Positions 1 through 8,815 of a DNA stretch of 64,000 bases are shown here, one piece after another. The position numbers and the translations under genes are program-made. The DNA lies in the NCBI GenBank assembly GCA_035248685.1, contig DATFHF010000049.1:54283-118282 (forward strand). The letters are read 5' to 3'. The stretch is from Jatrophihabitans_A sp035248685 (GTDB lineage Bacteria; Actinomycetota; Actinomycetes; Mycobacteriales; Jatrophihabitantaceae). Within the stretch, counting starts at the first letter, position 1. Each line of letters begins with the position of its first letter. Below the pieces are notes generated by a model that saw only the letters and a program-made list of their open reading frames with translations, made no database searches and was not told the DNA's origin.

Positions 1-737
1 GTGCGTTGGCCGCGGCCGGTGCCGAAGTACGCCTGCGCAGCCGGGTGGACGAGCTGCGGCCGGTCGGTTCGCACTGGCAGTTGAACTCGCGGCCGGCCGG
101 TTCGGAGGTCTTCGACCAGGTGGTGGTCGCGACCACGCCCAGCCAGGCCGAGCGGCTCGTCCCGGCTGGCTGTCTGAGCCAACCGGCCGGCTGGTCGGCC
201 GCCCTGGGCGAGTCGGCGATCGTCAACGCGCACCTGGTGTTGGACCGGCCGGTGATGACCGAGCCGTGCTTCGCGGCGGTCGGCTCGCCGGTGCAGTGGG
301 TGTTCGACCGCACCGAACAGTCCGGATTGGCAAACCTGCCCGGACGGGCCGGCCAGCAGTACCTGGCGGTGTCGCTGTCGGCCGCCGACTCGCTGATCGG
401 CACCGATACCGCTACCTTGCGTGGTTGGATCATGGCCGCGCTCGGCGAACTGTTGCCCGGCCTGGCTGCTGCCACTGTGGTGGAGTTCTTCCTCACCCGG
501 CAGCGATCTGCTACTTTCCGGGCCGGCCCGGGCACCGGCGTGCTGCGGCCCAGCTCGCGGACTCGGCAGCCGGGCCTGGCGCTGGCCGGCGCGTGGACCA
601 GTACCGGCTGGCCGGCAACCATGGAAGGAGCGGTCCGCAGCGGTCAGACCGCGGCCGAATTGCTGCTGGCAGAACCGCCCGATCAGCGGGCGACCGACGA
701 ACTCTCATTGCAAGGACTGGGGAAAGTGCGCGCATGA
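1..737 (+). CDS. hpnE: HpnE, hydroxysqualene dehydroxylase, C-terminal part (cut by window edge)
   Basis: The reading frame is open from base 1 to a TGA at 735-737, so the 5' end lies outside the window. The visible 240 or so residues are the C-terminal half of an FAD-dependent amine-oxidase/phytoene-desaturase-like protein. The C-terminal signature LALAGAWTSTGWPATMEGAV is the FAD-contacting segment of this family. HpnE makes squalene from hydroxysqualene in the HpnCDE route, and the next genes (prenyl synthase, squalene-hopene cyclase) support that role rather than carotenoid desaturation. The stop overlaps the next start (ATGA, 734-737), so translation is probably coupled. hpnC and hpnD are expected just upstream of the window. 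Confidence 0.85.
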   Translation, partial: ALAAAGAEVRLRSRVDELRPVGSHWQLNSRPAGSEVFDQVVVATTPSQAERLVPAGCLSQPAGWSAALGESAIVNAHLVLDRPVMTEPCFAAVGSPVQWVFDRTEQSGLANLPGRAGQQYLAVSLSAADSLIGTDTATLRGWIMAALGELLPGLAAATVVEFFLTRQRSATFRAGPGTGVLRPSSRTRQPGLALAGAWTSTGWPATMEGAVRSGQTAAELLLAEPPDQRATDELSLQGLGKVRA

Positions 738-1750
738 CGACGGTTGTGAGCCCGGCGCTGGAAAGCAGCATGGACGGCTTCCGAACGGCGATGCAGGCGG
801 CGGTGGGCCGGATGGATCCGCACATGGCTGCGGTGTCGGCCTACCACCTGGGCTGGGCTACCGCCGACGGGACGCCCGAGCTGACCGGGTCGGGCAAGGG
901 CGTCCGGCCGGCGCTGGCCCTGCTGTCCGCACAGGCTGCCGGTGCGCCGGCCGAGCTGGGCATCGATGCCGCGGTGGCGGTGGAACTGGTGCACAACTTC
1001 TCACTGCTGCACGACGACGTGATGGACGGCGACACCCAGCGGCGGCACCGTCCCACCGTCTGGTCGTTATGGGGTGTGCCAACCGCGATCCTGGCCGGCG
1101 ACGCGATGCTGACCATCGCCCAGGAAGTGCTACTGGACAGCGACTCGCCGCATCGGCTGCCGGCATTGCGGATGCTGCTGGCGGCCACTCGGGAACTGAT
1201 CCGGGGGCAGGTCGAGGATCTGGAGTTCGAGACCGCGCAGGAAGTCACGGTGCAGCAGTGCCGGCAGATGGTTGCCGGCAAGACCGGTGCCCTGTTGGCG
1301 GCCAGCGCGTCGCTCGGCTGCGTGCTGGCCGGCGGCGACCAGCGGGTGGTCGACGCGTTGTCCGATTACGGCTATCGGCTCGGCACCGCCTTCCAATTGG
1401 TCGACGATCTGCTCGGAATCTGGGGGGATCCGGTGGTCACCGGCAAGCCGGTGCTGTCGGATCTGCGCTCGCGAAAGCGTTCGTTGCCGATCAGCTATGC
1501 CGCCTGCCAACCGGGACCGGCCGGCCAGGCGGTGTCCCGGTGGCTGCATGCCGGTCAGCCCAGCACCGAGCAGGAACTCGCCCGGATCGCCGAGCAGGTG
1601 GCGGCGACCGGCGCTCAGACCTGGGCGACCGATGAGGCGGCCCGGCAGGTCGAGCAGGCCGAAGCCGCACTGGCCACCGCGCCGATCGACCGGCAGGTCA
1701 AGCGGGAACTGTCCATGCTGGCCCAGTTCGTCATCCGGCGGGATTTCTGA
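734..1750 (+). CDS. Polyprenyl (farnesyl-type) diphosphate synthase
   Basis: This is a trans-isoprenyl diphosphate synthase of 338 residues, normal for the family. The first aspartate-rich motif is LLHDDVMDGD (D94, D95) and the second is QLVDDLLGIWGD (D224, D225); both bind Mg-diphosphate. It condenses IPP with allylic diphosphates. Inside a hopanoid operon the likely product is farnesyl diphosphate, the HpnCDE substrate, but chain length cannot be read from sequence alone. The ATG at 734 was chosen because it overlaps the hpnE stop and begins the conserved fold; the frame stays open far upstream without family similarity. Confidence 0.9.
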   Translation: MTTVVSPALESSMDGFRTAMQAAVGRMDPHMAAVSAYHLGWATADGTPELTGSGKGVRPALALLSAQAAGAPAELGIDAAVAVELVHNFSLLHDDVMDGDTQRRHRPTVWSLWGVPTAILAGDAMLTIAQEVLLDSDSPHRLPALRMLLAATRELIRGQVEDLEFETAQEVTVQQCRQMVAGKTGALLAASASLGCVLAGGDQRVVDALSDYGYRLGTAFQLVDDLLGIWGDPVVTGKPVLSDLRSRKRSLPISYAACQPGPAGQAVSRWLHAGQPSTEQELARIAEQVAATGAQTWATDEAARQVEQAEAALATAPIDRQVKRELSMLAQFVIRRDF

Positions 1751-1838
1751 TGAGCGAGCAGCTGAGTCTGCGAGCGCTGCCGATGAGGAGCGGAGCGAAT
1801 CCCAGCGATGAGCGCTCGCGCGAAGAGCAGGTTGACCA
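1751..1838 (+). repeat. Dispersed repeat family A, copy 1
   Basis: This 88-bp spacer between the prenyl synthase and shc resembles the reverse complement of 52365-52446. Shared parts are GAGGAGCGGAGC and a 3' block GCGATGAGCGCT(C/T)GCGCGA followed by AGAGCAGGTT. In both copies the block ends directly at a gene start that reads ATGAGC, so the repeat supplies the ribosome-binding region (GAGCAGG, 1825-1831) of shc. It is the only large gap in an otherwise overlapping operon, which suggests insertion of the element. Confidence 0.75.
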
Positions 1839-3785
1839 ATGAGCACCGCGGAGAAACCCGCGCTGAGCACGGACGAGCTGGCCGTGATCAGCCCGCAACA
1901 AGGGCTGGTCGGCCGGGCCACCGACACGCTGGACCGGGCGGTGGCGCACCTGCTGGAGCGCCAGGACCCGGCCGGCTGGTGGAAGGGCGAGCTGGAAACC
2001 AACGTCACCATCGAGGCCGAAGACCTGCTGCTGCGGGAGTTTCTCGACATCCGGCAACCGGAGCAGACCGCCGAGACGGCGCGCTGGATCCGCAGTAAGC
2101 AACGCGAGGACGGCAGCTGGGCGACGTTCTTCGGCGGCCCGGCCGACGTGTCCACCACGGTCGAGGCGTGGGTCGCGCTTCGGCTGGCCGGCGATGCCGC
2201 CGAAGCGCCGCATCTGCAGCGGGCCGCCGAGTTCGTCCGGGCCAACGGGGGAGTGCAGCACAGTCGGGTGTTCACCCGGATCTGGCTGTCGTTGTTCGGC
2301 CTCTGGTCATGGGACGACGTGCCGGTGATGCCGCCGGAGCTGATCCTGCTGCCGAAGTGGGCGCCGCTCAACATCTACAACTGGGCCTGCTGGGCCCGCC
2401 AGACCATCGTGCCGCTGACGCTGGTGCAAAACGCTCGGCCGGTGCACCCGGTGCCGTTCGGCATCGAAGAGCTGTGGGACCGCACCGGGCCGGCCGACCG
2501 ACGGCGCCCGTTCTGGGACCTGCTGGACGCAGCTCTCCGCCGCTACGAACGGCATCCGGTCGGCTGGCTGCGTCGACGAGCCCGGGCCAAGGCCGAGCGC
2601 TGGATCGTCGCGCACCAGGAGGCCGACGGCTCCTGGGGTGGCATCCAGCCGCCGTGGGTGTACTCGCTGCTGGCGCTGCGGATCCTCGGCTACCCGGTTG
2701 ACCATCCGGTGATCCGCAATGGCCTTGCCGGCTTGGATGATTTCACCGTCCGGGAGCAAACCGAGGCGGGCATAGTGCGCCGCATCGAGGCCTGCCAGTC
2801 CCCGGTCTGGGACACCGCGCTGGCGGTGATCGCGCTGCTGGACGCCGGCCTGCCAGCAGAGCACCCGAGCCTCGGCCGAGCGGTCGATTGGCTGCTGCGG
2901 CAAGAGGTCACGGTGCCCGGTGACTGGGCGGTGCGCCGACCGAAGCTGGCCGCCAGCGGGTGGCCGTTCGAGTTCGCCAACCTGGGCTACCCCGACGTGG
3001 ACGACACCGCCGAGGTGGTGCTGGCGCTGCACCGCTGCCTGCCGGCCGACCCGGCACGGATTCCGGCCGCGATCAGCAGAGCGGTCGACTGGACGGTCGG
3101 CATGCAATCGCGCGACGGCGGCTGGGCTGCCTTCGACGCCGACAACACCAAGACGTTGGCCACCAAGCTGCCGTTTTGCGACTTCGGCGCGGTGATCGAC
3201 CCACCGTCGGCGGACGTGACGGCCCACGTCATCGAGATGCTCGGGGCCGGTGGCCAGGCCGACGTCCCAGCGGCCCGGCGTGGAATCGCCTGGTTGTTGC
3301 GGGCGCAGGAGCCGGACGGCTCGTGGTTCGGCCGGTGGGGCGCCAACTACGTCTACGGAACGGGCGCCGCGGTGCCGGCGCTACGAGCTGCCGGGTTTGA
3401 TCCAGGCCATCCGGCGATCCGGCGCGCGGTGCGCTGGCTGGCCGAGCACCAGAACGACGACGGCGGTTGGGGCGAGGACTTGCGCTCCTACCGGGACCGG
3501 AGCTGGATCGGTGCCGGGACGTCCACCGCGTCCCAGACCGCGTGGGCGCTAATGGCGCTGCTCGCCGCCGGCGAGCGGTCCGAGGTGGTGCGCCGCGGCG
3601 TGGAGTTCCTGGTGGACAGCCAGCGGCCGGACGGCAGTTGGGACGAACCGCAGTTCACCGGAACCGGCTTCCCGGGCGACTTCTACATCAACTATCACCT
3701 GTACCGAGCGGTGTTCCCGATCTCGGCGCTCGGCAGGTTCCTGACCGGAGCGGCGGCCTTCGGCGAAGCGGCGGCGGCGCCATGA
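1839..3785 (+). CDS. shc: Squalene-hopene cyclase
   Basis: This 648-residue protein has the length and layout of bacterial squalene-hopene cyclases, monotopic membrane enzymes that fold squalene into hopene and hopanol. The catalytic DxDD acid motif is D386-V-D388-D389 in GYPDVDDTAEV. Several QW-type repeats are visible (QEADGSWGGI, QSRDGGWAAF, QEPDGSWFGRW, QNDDGGWGED, QRPDGSWDE). The C-terminal GFPGDFYINYHLYR is characteristic. It lies downstream of hpnE and a prenyl synthase and overlaps the next start by four bases (ATGA, 3782-3785). The start ATG at 1839 is set by the family N-terminus and by GAGCAGG upstream. Confidence 0.97.
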   Translation: MSTAEKPALSTDELAVISPQQGLVGRATDTLDRAVAHLLERQDPAGWWKGELETNVTIEAEDLLLREFLDIRQPEQTAETARWIRSKQREDGSWATFFGGPADVSTTVEAWVALRLAGDAAEAPHLQRAAEFVRANGGVQHSRVFTRIWLSLFGLWSWDDVPVMPPELILLPKWAPLNIYNWACWARQTIVPLTLVQNARPVHPVPFGIEELWDRTGPADRRRPFWDLLDAALRRYERHPVGWLRRRARAKAERWIVAHQEADGSWGGIQPPWVYSLLALRILGYPVDHPVIRNGLAGLDDFTVREQTEAGIVRRIEACQSPVWDTALAVIALLDAGLPAEHPSLGRAVDWLLRQEVTVPGDWAVRRPKLAASGWPFEFANLGYPDVDDTAEVVLALHRCLPADPARIPAAISRAVDWTVGMQSRDGGWAAFDADNTKTLATKLPFCDFGAVIDPPSADVTAHVIEMLGAGGQADVPAARRGIAWLLRAQEPDGSWFGRWGANYVYGTGAAVPALRAAGFDPGHPAIRRAVRWLAEHQNDDGGWGEDLRSYRDRSWIGAGTSTASQTAWALMALLAAGERSEVVRRGVEFLVDSQRPDGSWDEPQFTGTGFPGDFYINYHLYRAVFPISALGRFLTGAAAFGEAAAAP

Positions 3786-5290
3786 CCGAACCCGTCATCT
3801 GCACCCCATTGCGGGTCGAGCAGGCCGCGGTGCTGCGCGGCGGTCCGGGCCTGCCGGTGATCCGTACCGGTCGGGGCCCGCGTCGGTCACAAGCGGCTGT
3901 CGGCCGATTCGGGCTGGCCGGCCGACCGCTGGCGGTGGCCGGCCTGGCCGGTGCGGTAGCCCCGGGCCTGTACCCGGGCGACCTGGTGCTGGCCACCGAA
4001 GTCCGAGCTACCGAAGTCCGAGCCGGCGATACCGAGTCGATCGCATTGCCGGCCGCGCCGTTGTTGGCGACCGCGCTCCGCCGGCGCGGGCTGACGGTGC
4101 GGCTGGGGCCGATCCAGAGCACGGCGGCCATCGTGCACGGCCGGGATCGAGCCGGCTACGCGGCCGAGCAGGTACTCGCGGTGGACATGGAATCGGCCCA
4201 GCTGGTTCAGGCCGCGGCCGGGCTGCCGGCAATGGTGCTGCGCGCGGTGGTGGACACCCCCGAGCACCCGCTGCTTCGGGCCGGCACCGCCGGACGGGGT
4301 TTGCGGGCGCTGCGCGCGCTGGCCACCGCGGCGCCGGTATTGGCGCAATGGCAGCTGGCGTTGGGCCCGCGCGAGGTGCTGCTGGCCGAACCACGCTCGT
4401 TCTGCGCCGGCGTCTCCCGGGCGGTGGACATCGTCGAGCGGGCGCTGCGCCAATATCCGGCACCGGTCTACGTCCGGCGCCAGATCGTGCACAACGCGCA
4501 CGTGGTGCGCCGGCTCGAGCAGTTGGGCGCGGTGTTCGTCACCGAACTGGCCGAGGTGCCGCGCAACGCCACCGTGGTGTTGGCCGCGCACGGCGTCGCC
4601 CCGGAGGTGTACCGGCAGGCGGCCGAGCGGGACCTCCAGGTGGTCGACGCCACCTGCCCGCTGGTGGCCAAAGTGCATTCGGAGATCCGCCGCTATGCGG
4701 CCCGGGGCGACACCGTCCTGCTGATCGGACACTCCCAGCACGAAGAGGTGGTGGGCAGCCGCGGCCAGGCGCCCGACCAGGTGATCGTCATCGCAGACCT
4801 GAAGCAGGCCGAAACGGTGTCGCCGGTCGATGAGAATCGGGTTTCGTACGCGATGCAAACCACCCTCGCCGTGGAGGAGGCCGATGAGATCGCCGCGGTG
4901 CTGCGCGAACGGTTCCCCGGCATCACCGGCCCGGCCCGGCAGGACATCTGCTACGCCAGCTCCAACCGGCAACAGGCGGTGCGGGCGGTCGCGGCCGACA
5001 CCGACCTGGTGCTGGTGCTCGGCTCGGCCAACTCGTCGAACTCGCAACGGCTGGTCGAGGTGGCCGAACGGGCCGGCACCACCGCGTACCTGGTCGAGGA
5101 TGCCGAACACATCGACTTGGATTGGCTGATCTCGGCCCGCCGGATCGGCCTGACCGCCGGCGCGTCCGCCCCCGCCGAACTACTCGACGAGGTGCTGGGC
5201 GCGTTGACGGGCCTCGGCCCGGTGGCGGCTGGAACCACCTCGGTCACCGAGGAACGGGTGCAGTTCTCACTACCGAAGGAGGTGTCCTGA
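3782..5290 (+). CDS. HpnG-IspH fusion: adenosylhopane phosphorylase-like domain plus HMBPP reductase
   Basis: One 502-residue frame carries two enzymes. Residues about 1-190 are a nucleoside-phosphorylase-like domain with the conserved AVDMESAQLVQAA segment, as in HpnG, which removes adenine from adenosylhopane. Residues about 197-490 are IspH (LytB), the iron-sulfur enzyme that reduces HMBPP to IPP and DMAPP; its three cluster cysteines are present at C208 (SFCAGVSRA), C292 (DATCPLV) and C390 (DICYASSN). There is no stop or frameshift between the parts. The N-terminal domain contains a tandem ATEVRATEVR duplication (about 4000-4022). The two activities belong to opposite ends of the same pathway. 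The start overlaps the shc stop (ATGA). Confidence 0.92.
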   Translation: MTEPVICTPLRVEQAAVLRGGPGLPVIRTGRGPRRSQAAVGRFGLAGRPLAVAGLAGAVAPGLYPGDLVLATEVRATEVRAGDTESIALPAAPLLATALRRRGLTVRLGPIQSTAAIVHGRDRAGYAAEQVLAVDMESAQLVQAAAGLPAMVLRAVVDTPEHPLLRAGTAGRGLRALRALATAAPVLAQWQLALGPREVLLAEPRSFCAGVSRAVDIVERALRQYPAPVYVRRQIVHNAHVVRRLEQLGAVFVTELAEVPRNATVVLAAHGVAPEVYRQAAERDLQVVDATCPLVAKVHSEIRRYAARGDTVLLIGHSQHEEVVGSRGQAPDQVIVIADLKQAETVSPVDENRVSYAMQTTLAVEEADEIAAVLRERFPGITGPARQDICYASSNRQQAVRAVAADTDLVLVLGSANSSNSQRLVEVAERAGTTAYLVEDAEHIDLDWLISARRIGLTAGASAPAELLDEVLGALTGLGPVAAGTTSVTEERVQFSLPKEVS

Positions 5291-5293
5291 TCC

Positions 5294-6298
5294 ATGGCGA
5301 TGCCATTTCGGCAGTCGGTGCGGCTCGGTACCTATATCTTCCAGCAGAAATTGCGGCGTCGAGACAAGTTCCCGTTGCTGGTCGAGCTGGAACCGCTGTA
5401 TGCCTGCAACCTGAAGTGCGCCGGCTGCGGCAAGATCCAGCAGCCGGCGGCGCTGCTCAAGCAGCGGATGCCGGTCGAGCAGGCGGTGGCCGCGATTGAA
5501 GAGTCCGGTGCGCCGATGGTGTCCATTGCCGGTGGCGAGCCGCTGATGCACCCGCAGATCGACCAGATCGTGCGTGAGCTGTTGAAGCGCAAGAAGATCG
5601 TGTTCCTCTGCACCAACGCGGTGTTGCTGCCCAAGCACCTGCACCGGTTCCAGCCGCACCGCAACTTCGCCTGGATGGTGCACATCGACGGCCTGCGGGA
5701 ACGGCACGACGCCTCGGTCTGCAAGGACGGGGTCTTCGACACCGCGGTCGCCGCGATCAAGCAGGCCCAAGCCGCCGGCTTCCGGGTGAACACCAACACC
5801 ACCTTCTTCGACACCGACACCCCGCAGGACGTCATCGACGTCCTGAACTACCTCAATGACGAACTGGGCGTGGACAACATGCAGATCTCGCCCGGTTTCG
5901 CCTATGAGAAGGCGCCGGACCAGGAGCACTGGCTCGGCGTCGAAGAGACCCGGCAGCTGTTCGCCAAGGCATTCGCCGACGGCCGTCGCCGGCGCTGGCG
6001 GCTGAACCATAGCCCGCTGTTCCTGGATTTCCTGGAGGGCAAAATGGATTTCGGTTGCACCGCATGGGGGATTCCGTCCTACTCGCTGCTCGGCTGGCAG
6101 CGGCCCTGCTATCTGATGGACGACGGCCACGTCGCCACCTACCGCGAGTTGATCTCCGACACCGACTGGTCGGCGTACGGCCGCGGCCGCGACCCGCGCT
6201 GCGCGAACTGCATGGCGCACTGCGGCTACGAGCCGTCGGCGGTGCTGGCCACCACCGCCTCGCTCCGGGAGTCGATCAGAGCGGCGGCCGGCCGGTGA
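5294..6298 (+). CDS. hpnH: HpnH, adenosylhopane synthase (radical SAM)
   Basis: This 334-residue radical SAM protein has the cluster motif CxxxCxxC at C38, C42 and C45 (YACNLKCAGCGK). The following SIAGGEPLMHPQ segment is the glycine-rich SAM-binding strand, and the C-terminus holds further cysteines (CANCMAHCGY). HpnH attaches the 5'-deoxyadenosyl group to diploptene, the first step in extended hopanoids, and its product is the substrate of the HpnG domain just upstream. The start ATG at 5294 follows a strong Shine-Dalgarno AAGGAGGT at 5276-5283. Its stop overlaps the dxs start. Confidence 0.95.
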   Translation: MAMPFRQSVRLGTYIFQQKLRRRDKFPLLVELEPLYACNLKCAGCGKIQQPAALLKQRMPVEQAVAAIEESGAPMVSIAGGEPLMHPQIDQIVRELLKRKKIVFLCTNAVLLPKHLHRFQPHRNFAWMVHIDGLRERHDASVCKDGVFDTAVAAIKQAQAAGFRVNTNTTFFDTDTPQDVIDVLNYLNDELGVDNMQISPGFAYEKAPDQEHWLGVEETRQLFAKAFADGRRRRWRLNHSPLFLDFLEGKMDFGCTAWGIPSYSLLGWQRPCYLMDDGHVATYRELISDTDWSAYGRGRDPRCANCMAHCGYEPSAVLATTASLRESIRAAAGR

Positions 6299-8055
6299 CC
6301 GCTACCGTCGCCCGCCTGCTCTCCCACCTCAGCTGCCCAGCGGACCTGCGGGCGCTGCCCGAACAGGTGCTGCCCGAGCTGGCGGACGAGATCCGGGACG
6401 AGCTGGTGCGCACGGTACCCCGGACCGGTGGCCACCTGGGTCCGAACCTGGGCGTGGTGGAGCTGACCATCGCGCTGCACCGGGTCTTCGAATCGCCGCG
6501 CGATCCGATCATCTTCGACACCGGGCACCAGAGCTACGTGCACAAGCTGCTGACCGGACGGGCCGGCCAGTTCGACCGGCTGCGCCAGCCGGGTGGGCTG
6601 TCCGGCTACCCGCGCCGGGCCGAGAGCGAGCACGACATGATCGAGAACTCGCATGCCTCAACCGCACTGTGCTATGCCGACGGTTTGGCGAAAGCCTTTC
6701 AGCTCAAGGGTGAACGCGATCGCACCGTGGTGGCGGTGGTCGGTGACGGCGCACTCACCGGCGGCATGTGCTGGGAAGCGCTGAACAATATCGGCGCCGC
6801 CCCCGGCCGGCCGGTGCTGATCGTGCTCAACGACAACGGCCGCTCCTACGCCCCGACGGTCGGCGCGCTGGCCGGGCAGTTGGCCGGCCTGCGCAGCGGG
6901 CTGGTCGACTCCCAGCTGTTCGACCAGCTGGGCCTGCATTACCTCGGACCGGTGGATGGGCACGACCTGCCGGCGTTGCAGGCCGCGCTGCACGAGGCCC
7001 GCCGGCTGCCCGGTCCGACCGTGCTGCACTGCGTCACCGAGAAGGGACGCGGCTACCCGGCCGCGCTGGCCGACCGGCGCGACCGGATGCACACCGTCTC
7101 GGCCACCGCGCCGGCCGGCACGCCCCGGCGGCAGAGCTGGACCGAGGCGTTCGGCGCCGCGCTGGTGCAGCTGGGCCGAGAGCGCCAGGACATAGTCGCG
7201 ATCACCGCGGCGATGACCGAACCCACCGGCCTGCAACCGTTCGCCGAGGAGTTCGGAGATCGGTGCTACGACGTCGGCATCGCCGAGCAGCACGCGGTGG
7301 CCTCGGCGGCCGGGCTTGCCCTCGGCGGGCTGCACCCGGTGGTGGCGCTGTACGCCACCTTCTTGAACCGGGCCTTCGACCAGATCCTGATGGACGTGGC
7401 GCTGCACCGGCTACCGGTCACCTTCGTGCTGGATCGGGCCGGCATCACCGGTCCGGACGGGCCGAGCCACCACGGCATGTGGGACCTCGGGCTGCTCGGC
7501 CTGGTACCCGGGCTGCGGTTGGCCGCGCCGCGGGATGCGCCGAGCCTGGTCGAGTTGCTTCGGGAGGCGGTGTGCCACGACGGCCCGTCCGCGCTGCGGT
7601 TCCCGAAGGCCGCGGTCGGCCCGCAGCTACCCGCGGTCGGCCGGATCGGCGAGTCGGACCTGCTGGCCAGCCGGCCCGGCGACGACGTGCTGATGGTGAC
7701 GGTCGGTCCGCTGGCCGCCGCTGGGGTGGCCGCCGCCGGCCGGCTGGCCGCTGACCGGGTCGGGATGAGCGTGCTCGACCCCCGCTGGTTGCTGCCGATC
7801 GACCCGGCGCTGGTGGCCGCGGCGTCGAAGTACCGAGCCGTGCTGACCGCGGAGGACGGCGGCAGCGCCGGTGGCTTCGGCGACGCGCTGTGCCGGGAGA
7901 TGCGGGCCGCTGGGGTGACCACCCCGGTGCGGACCTGTGCATTGCCGCAGCGGTTCCTGCCGCACGGCGAGCGGCAACAGCTGCTCTCCGAACACGGCCT
8001 GGACGCCGATTCGCTGGCCGAGACCGCGTTGGCCATGCTGGCCGACCTGCGCTGA
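6295..8055 (+). CDS. dxs: 1-Deoxy-D-xylulose-5-phosphate synthase
   Basis: DXS condenses pyruvate and glyceraldehyde-3-phosphate with thiamine diphosphate, the first step of the MEP pathway. The TPP motif is GDGALTGGMCWEALNNIG through LNDNGRSYAPTVGAL; the catalytic-region histidine lies in FDTGHQSYVHK, and DRAGITGPDGPSHHG marks the transketolase pyrimidine domain. At 586 residues it is slightly shorter than the usual 620-640. The GTG at 6295 overlaps the hpnH stop (GTGA) and starts the family N-terminus. Placed with IspH in a hopanoid operon, it is probably a dedicated precursor-supply copy; whether another dxs exists cannot be seen here. Confidence 0.95.
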   Translation: MTATVARLLSHLSCPADLRALPEQVLPELADEIRDELVRTVPRTGGHLGPNLGVVELTIALHRVFESPRDPIIFDTGHQSYVHKLLTGRAGQFDRLRQPGGLSGYPRRAESEHDMIENSHASTALCYADGLAKAFQLKGERDRTVVAVVGDGALTGGMCWEALNNIGAAPGRPVLIVLNDNGRSYAPTVGALAGQLAGLRSGLVDSQLFDQLGLHYLGPVDGHDLPALQAALHEARRLPGPTVLHCVTEKGRGYPAALADRRDRMHTVSATAPAGTPRRQSWTEAFGAALVQLGRERQDIVAITAAMTEPTGLQPFAEEFGDRCYDVGIAEQHAVASAAGLALGGLHPVVALYATFLNRAFDQILMDVALHRLPVTFVLDRAGITGPDGPSHHGMWDLGLLGLVPGLRLAAPRDAPSLVELLREAVCHDGPSALRFPKAAVGPQLPAVGRIGESDLLASRPGDDVLMVTVGPLAAAGVAAAGRLAADRVGMSVLDPRWLLPIDPALVAAASKYRAVLTAEDGGSAGGFGDALCREMRAAGVTTPVRTCALPQRFLPHGERQQLLSEHGLDADSLAETALAMLADLR

Positions 8056-8059
8056 GCGG

Positions 8060-8815
8060 TCAGCCCCAGCGGCGGGCCAGCCGGCGGTAGAGCCCGGGCG
8101 CGGTGCCGGCCAGCCGTGCCGGCAGCACCAGCCAGCGGGGCCGGAACTGCCGCCGGCCACCACCGGCCAGCGCCGTCACCACCGCGCGAGCCACCCGCTC
8201 CGGTGGCATCGGTCGCGGGAACCGCCGCTGGTAGGGCACTTGCCGGGTGCGTAGGAAGTCGGTGCGGACCACGCCGGGCAACACCGTGGACACGCTGACC
8301 CCGCTGTACTTCAGCTCGTCGCGCAGCACTTCCGCGAACACCTCAATGGCCGCCTTGCTGGCGCTGTAGACCGCCTCGTCCAGCACGCCGACGGCGGCGA
8401 TCGAACTGACGAACACCAGCGAGCCGCCGGCCGTCGACGCACGCAGTGCTCCGACAGACGCCCGGGCCAACAGCAGCGGCGCCCGCAGGTTGAGATCGAT
8501 CAGCTCACCGATCCGCTCCTCGGGCATTGCCTCGAACCGGCCGACCCAGCCGATGCCGGCGTTGGCCACCACACCGTCCAGCCGGCCGTGCCGGGCCAGT
8601 GCATGCTCGACGACCTGGCGGGCCGCGCCGTCCTCGGTCAGATCCGCTACGACGTAGGACCCGCCGATCTCGGCGATCAGTTCCGCCAACGCGGCACCGT
8701 CCCGGCCGGTTGCGACCACGGTGGCGCCGCGTCGGGCGAGCAGCTGCGCGCTGGCCCGGCCGATTCCCCTGCTCGCCCCGGTCACCAGGACGACACTGCC
8801 GGGCAGCCGCGTCAC
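8060..8815 (-). CDS. Short-chain dehydrogenase/reductase
   Basis: This 251-residue classical SDR has a Rossmann cofactor motif TGASRGIGRA near the N-terminus, NAG (ANAGIGW), the catalytic serine region VFVSSIAAVG and the YSASK catalytic Tyr-Lys pair. It should be an NAD(P)-dependent oxidoreductase; the substrate is unknown. It converges on dxs, with only four bases between the stops. Its start overlaps the upstream membrane-protein gene by four bases, so the two form one minus-strand unit. The C-terminal GLYRRLARRWG is unusual for soluble SDRs and might associate with membrane, which is inference. Confidence 0.85.
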   Translation of the reverse strand: MTRLPGSVVLVTGASRGIGRASAQLLARRGATVVATGRDGAALAELIAEIGGSYVVADLTEDGAARQVVEHALARHGRLDGVVANAGIGWVGRFEAMPEERIGELIDLNLRAPLLLARASVGALRASTAGGSLVFVSSIAAVGVLDEAVYSASKAAIEVFAEVLRDELKYSGVSVSTVLPGVVRTDFLRTRQVPYQRRFPRPMPPERVARAVVTALAGGGRRQFRPRWLVLPARLAGTAPGLYRRLARRWG

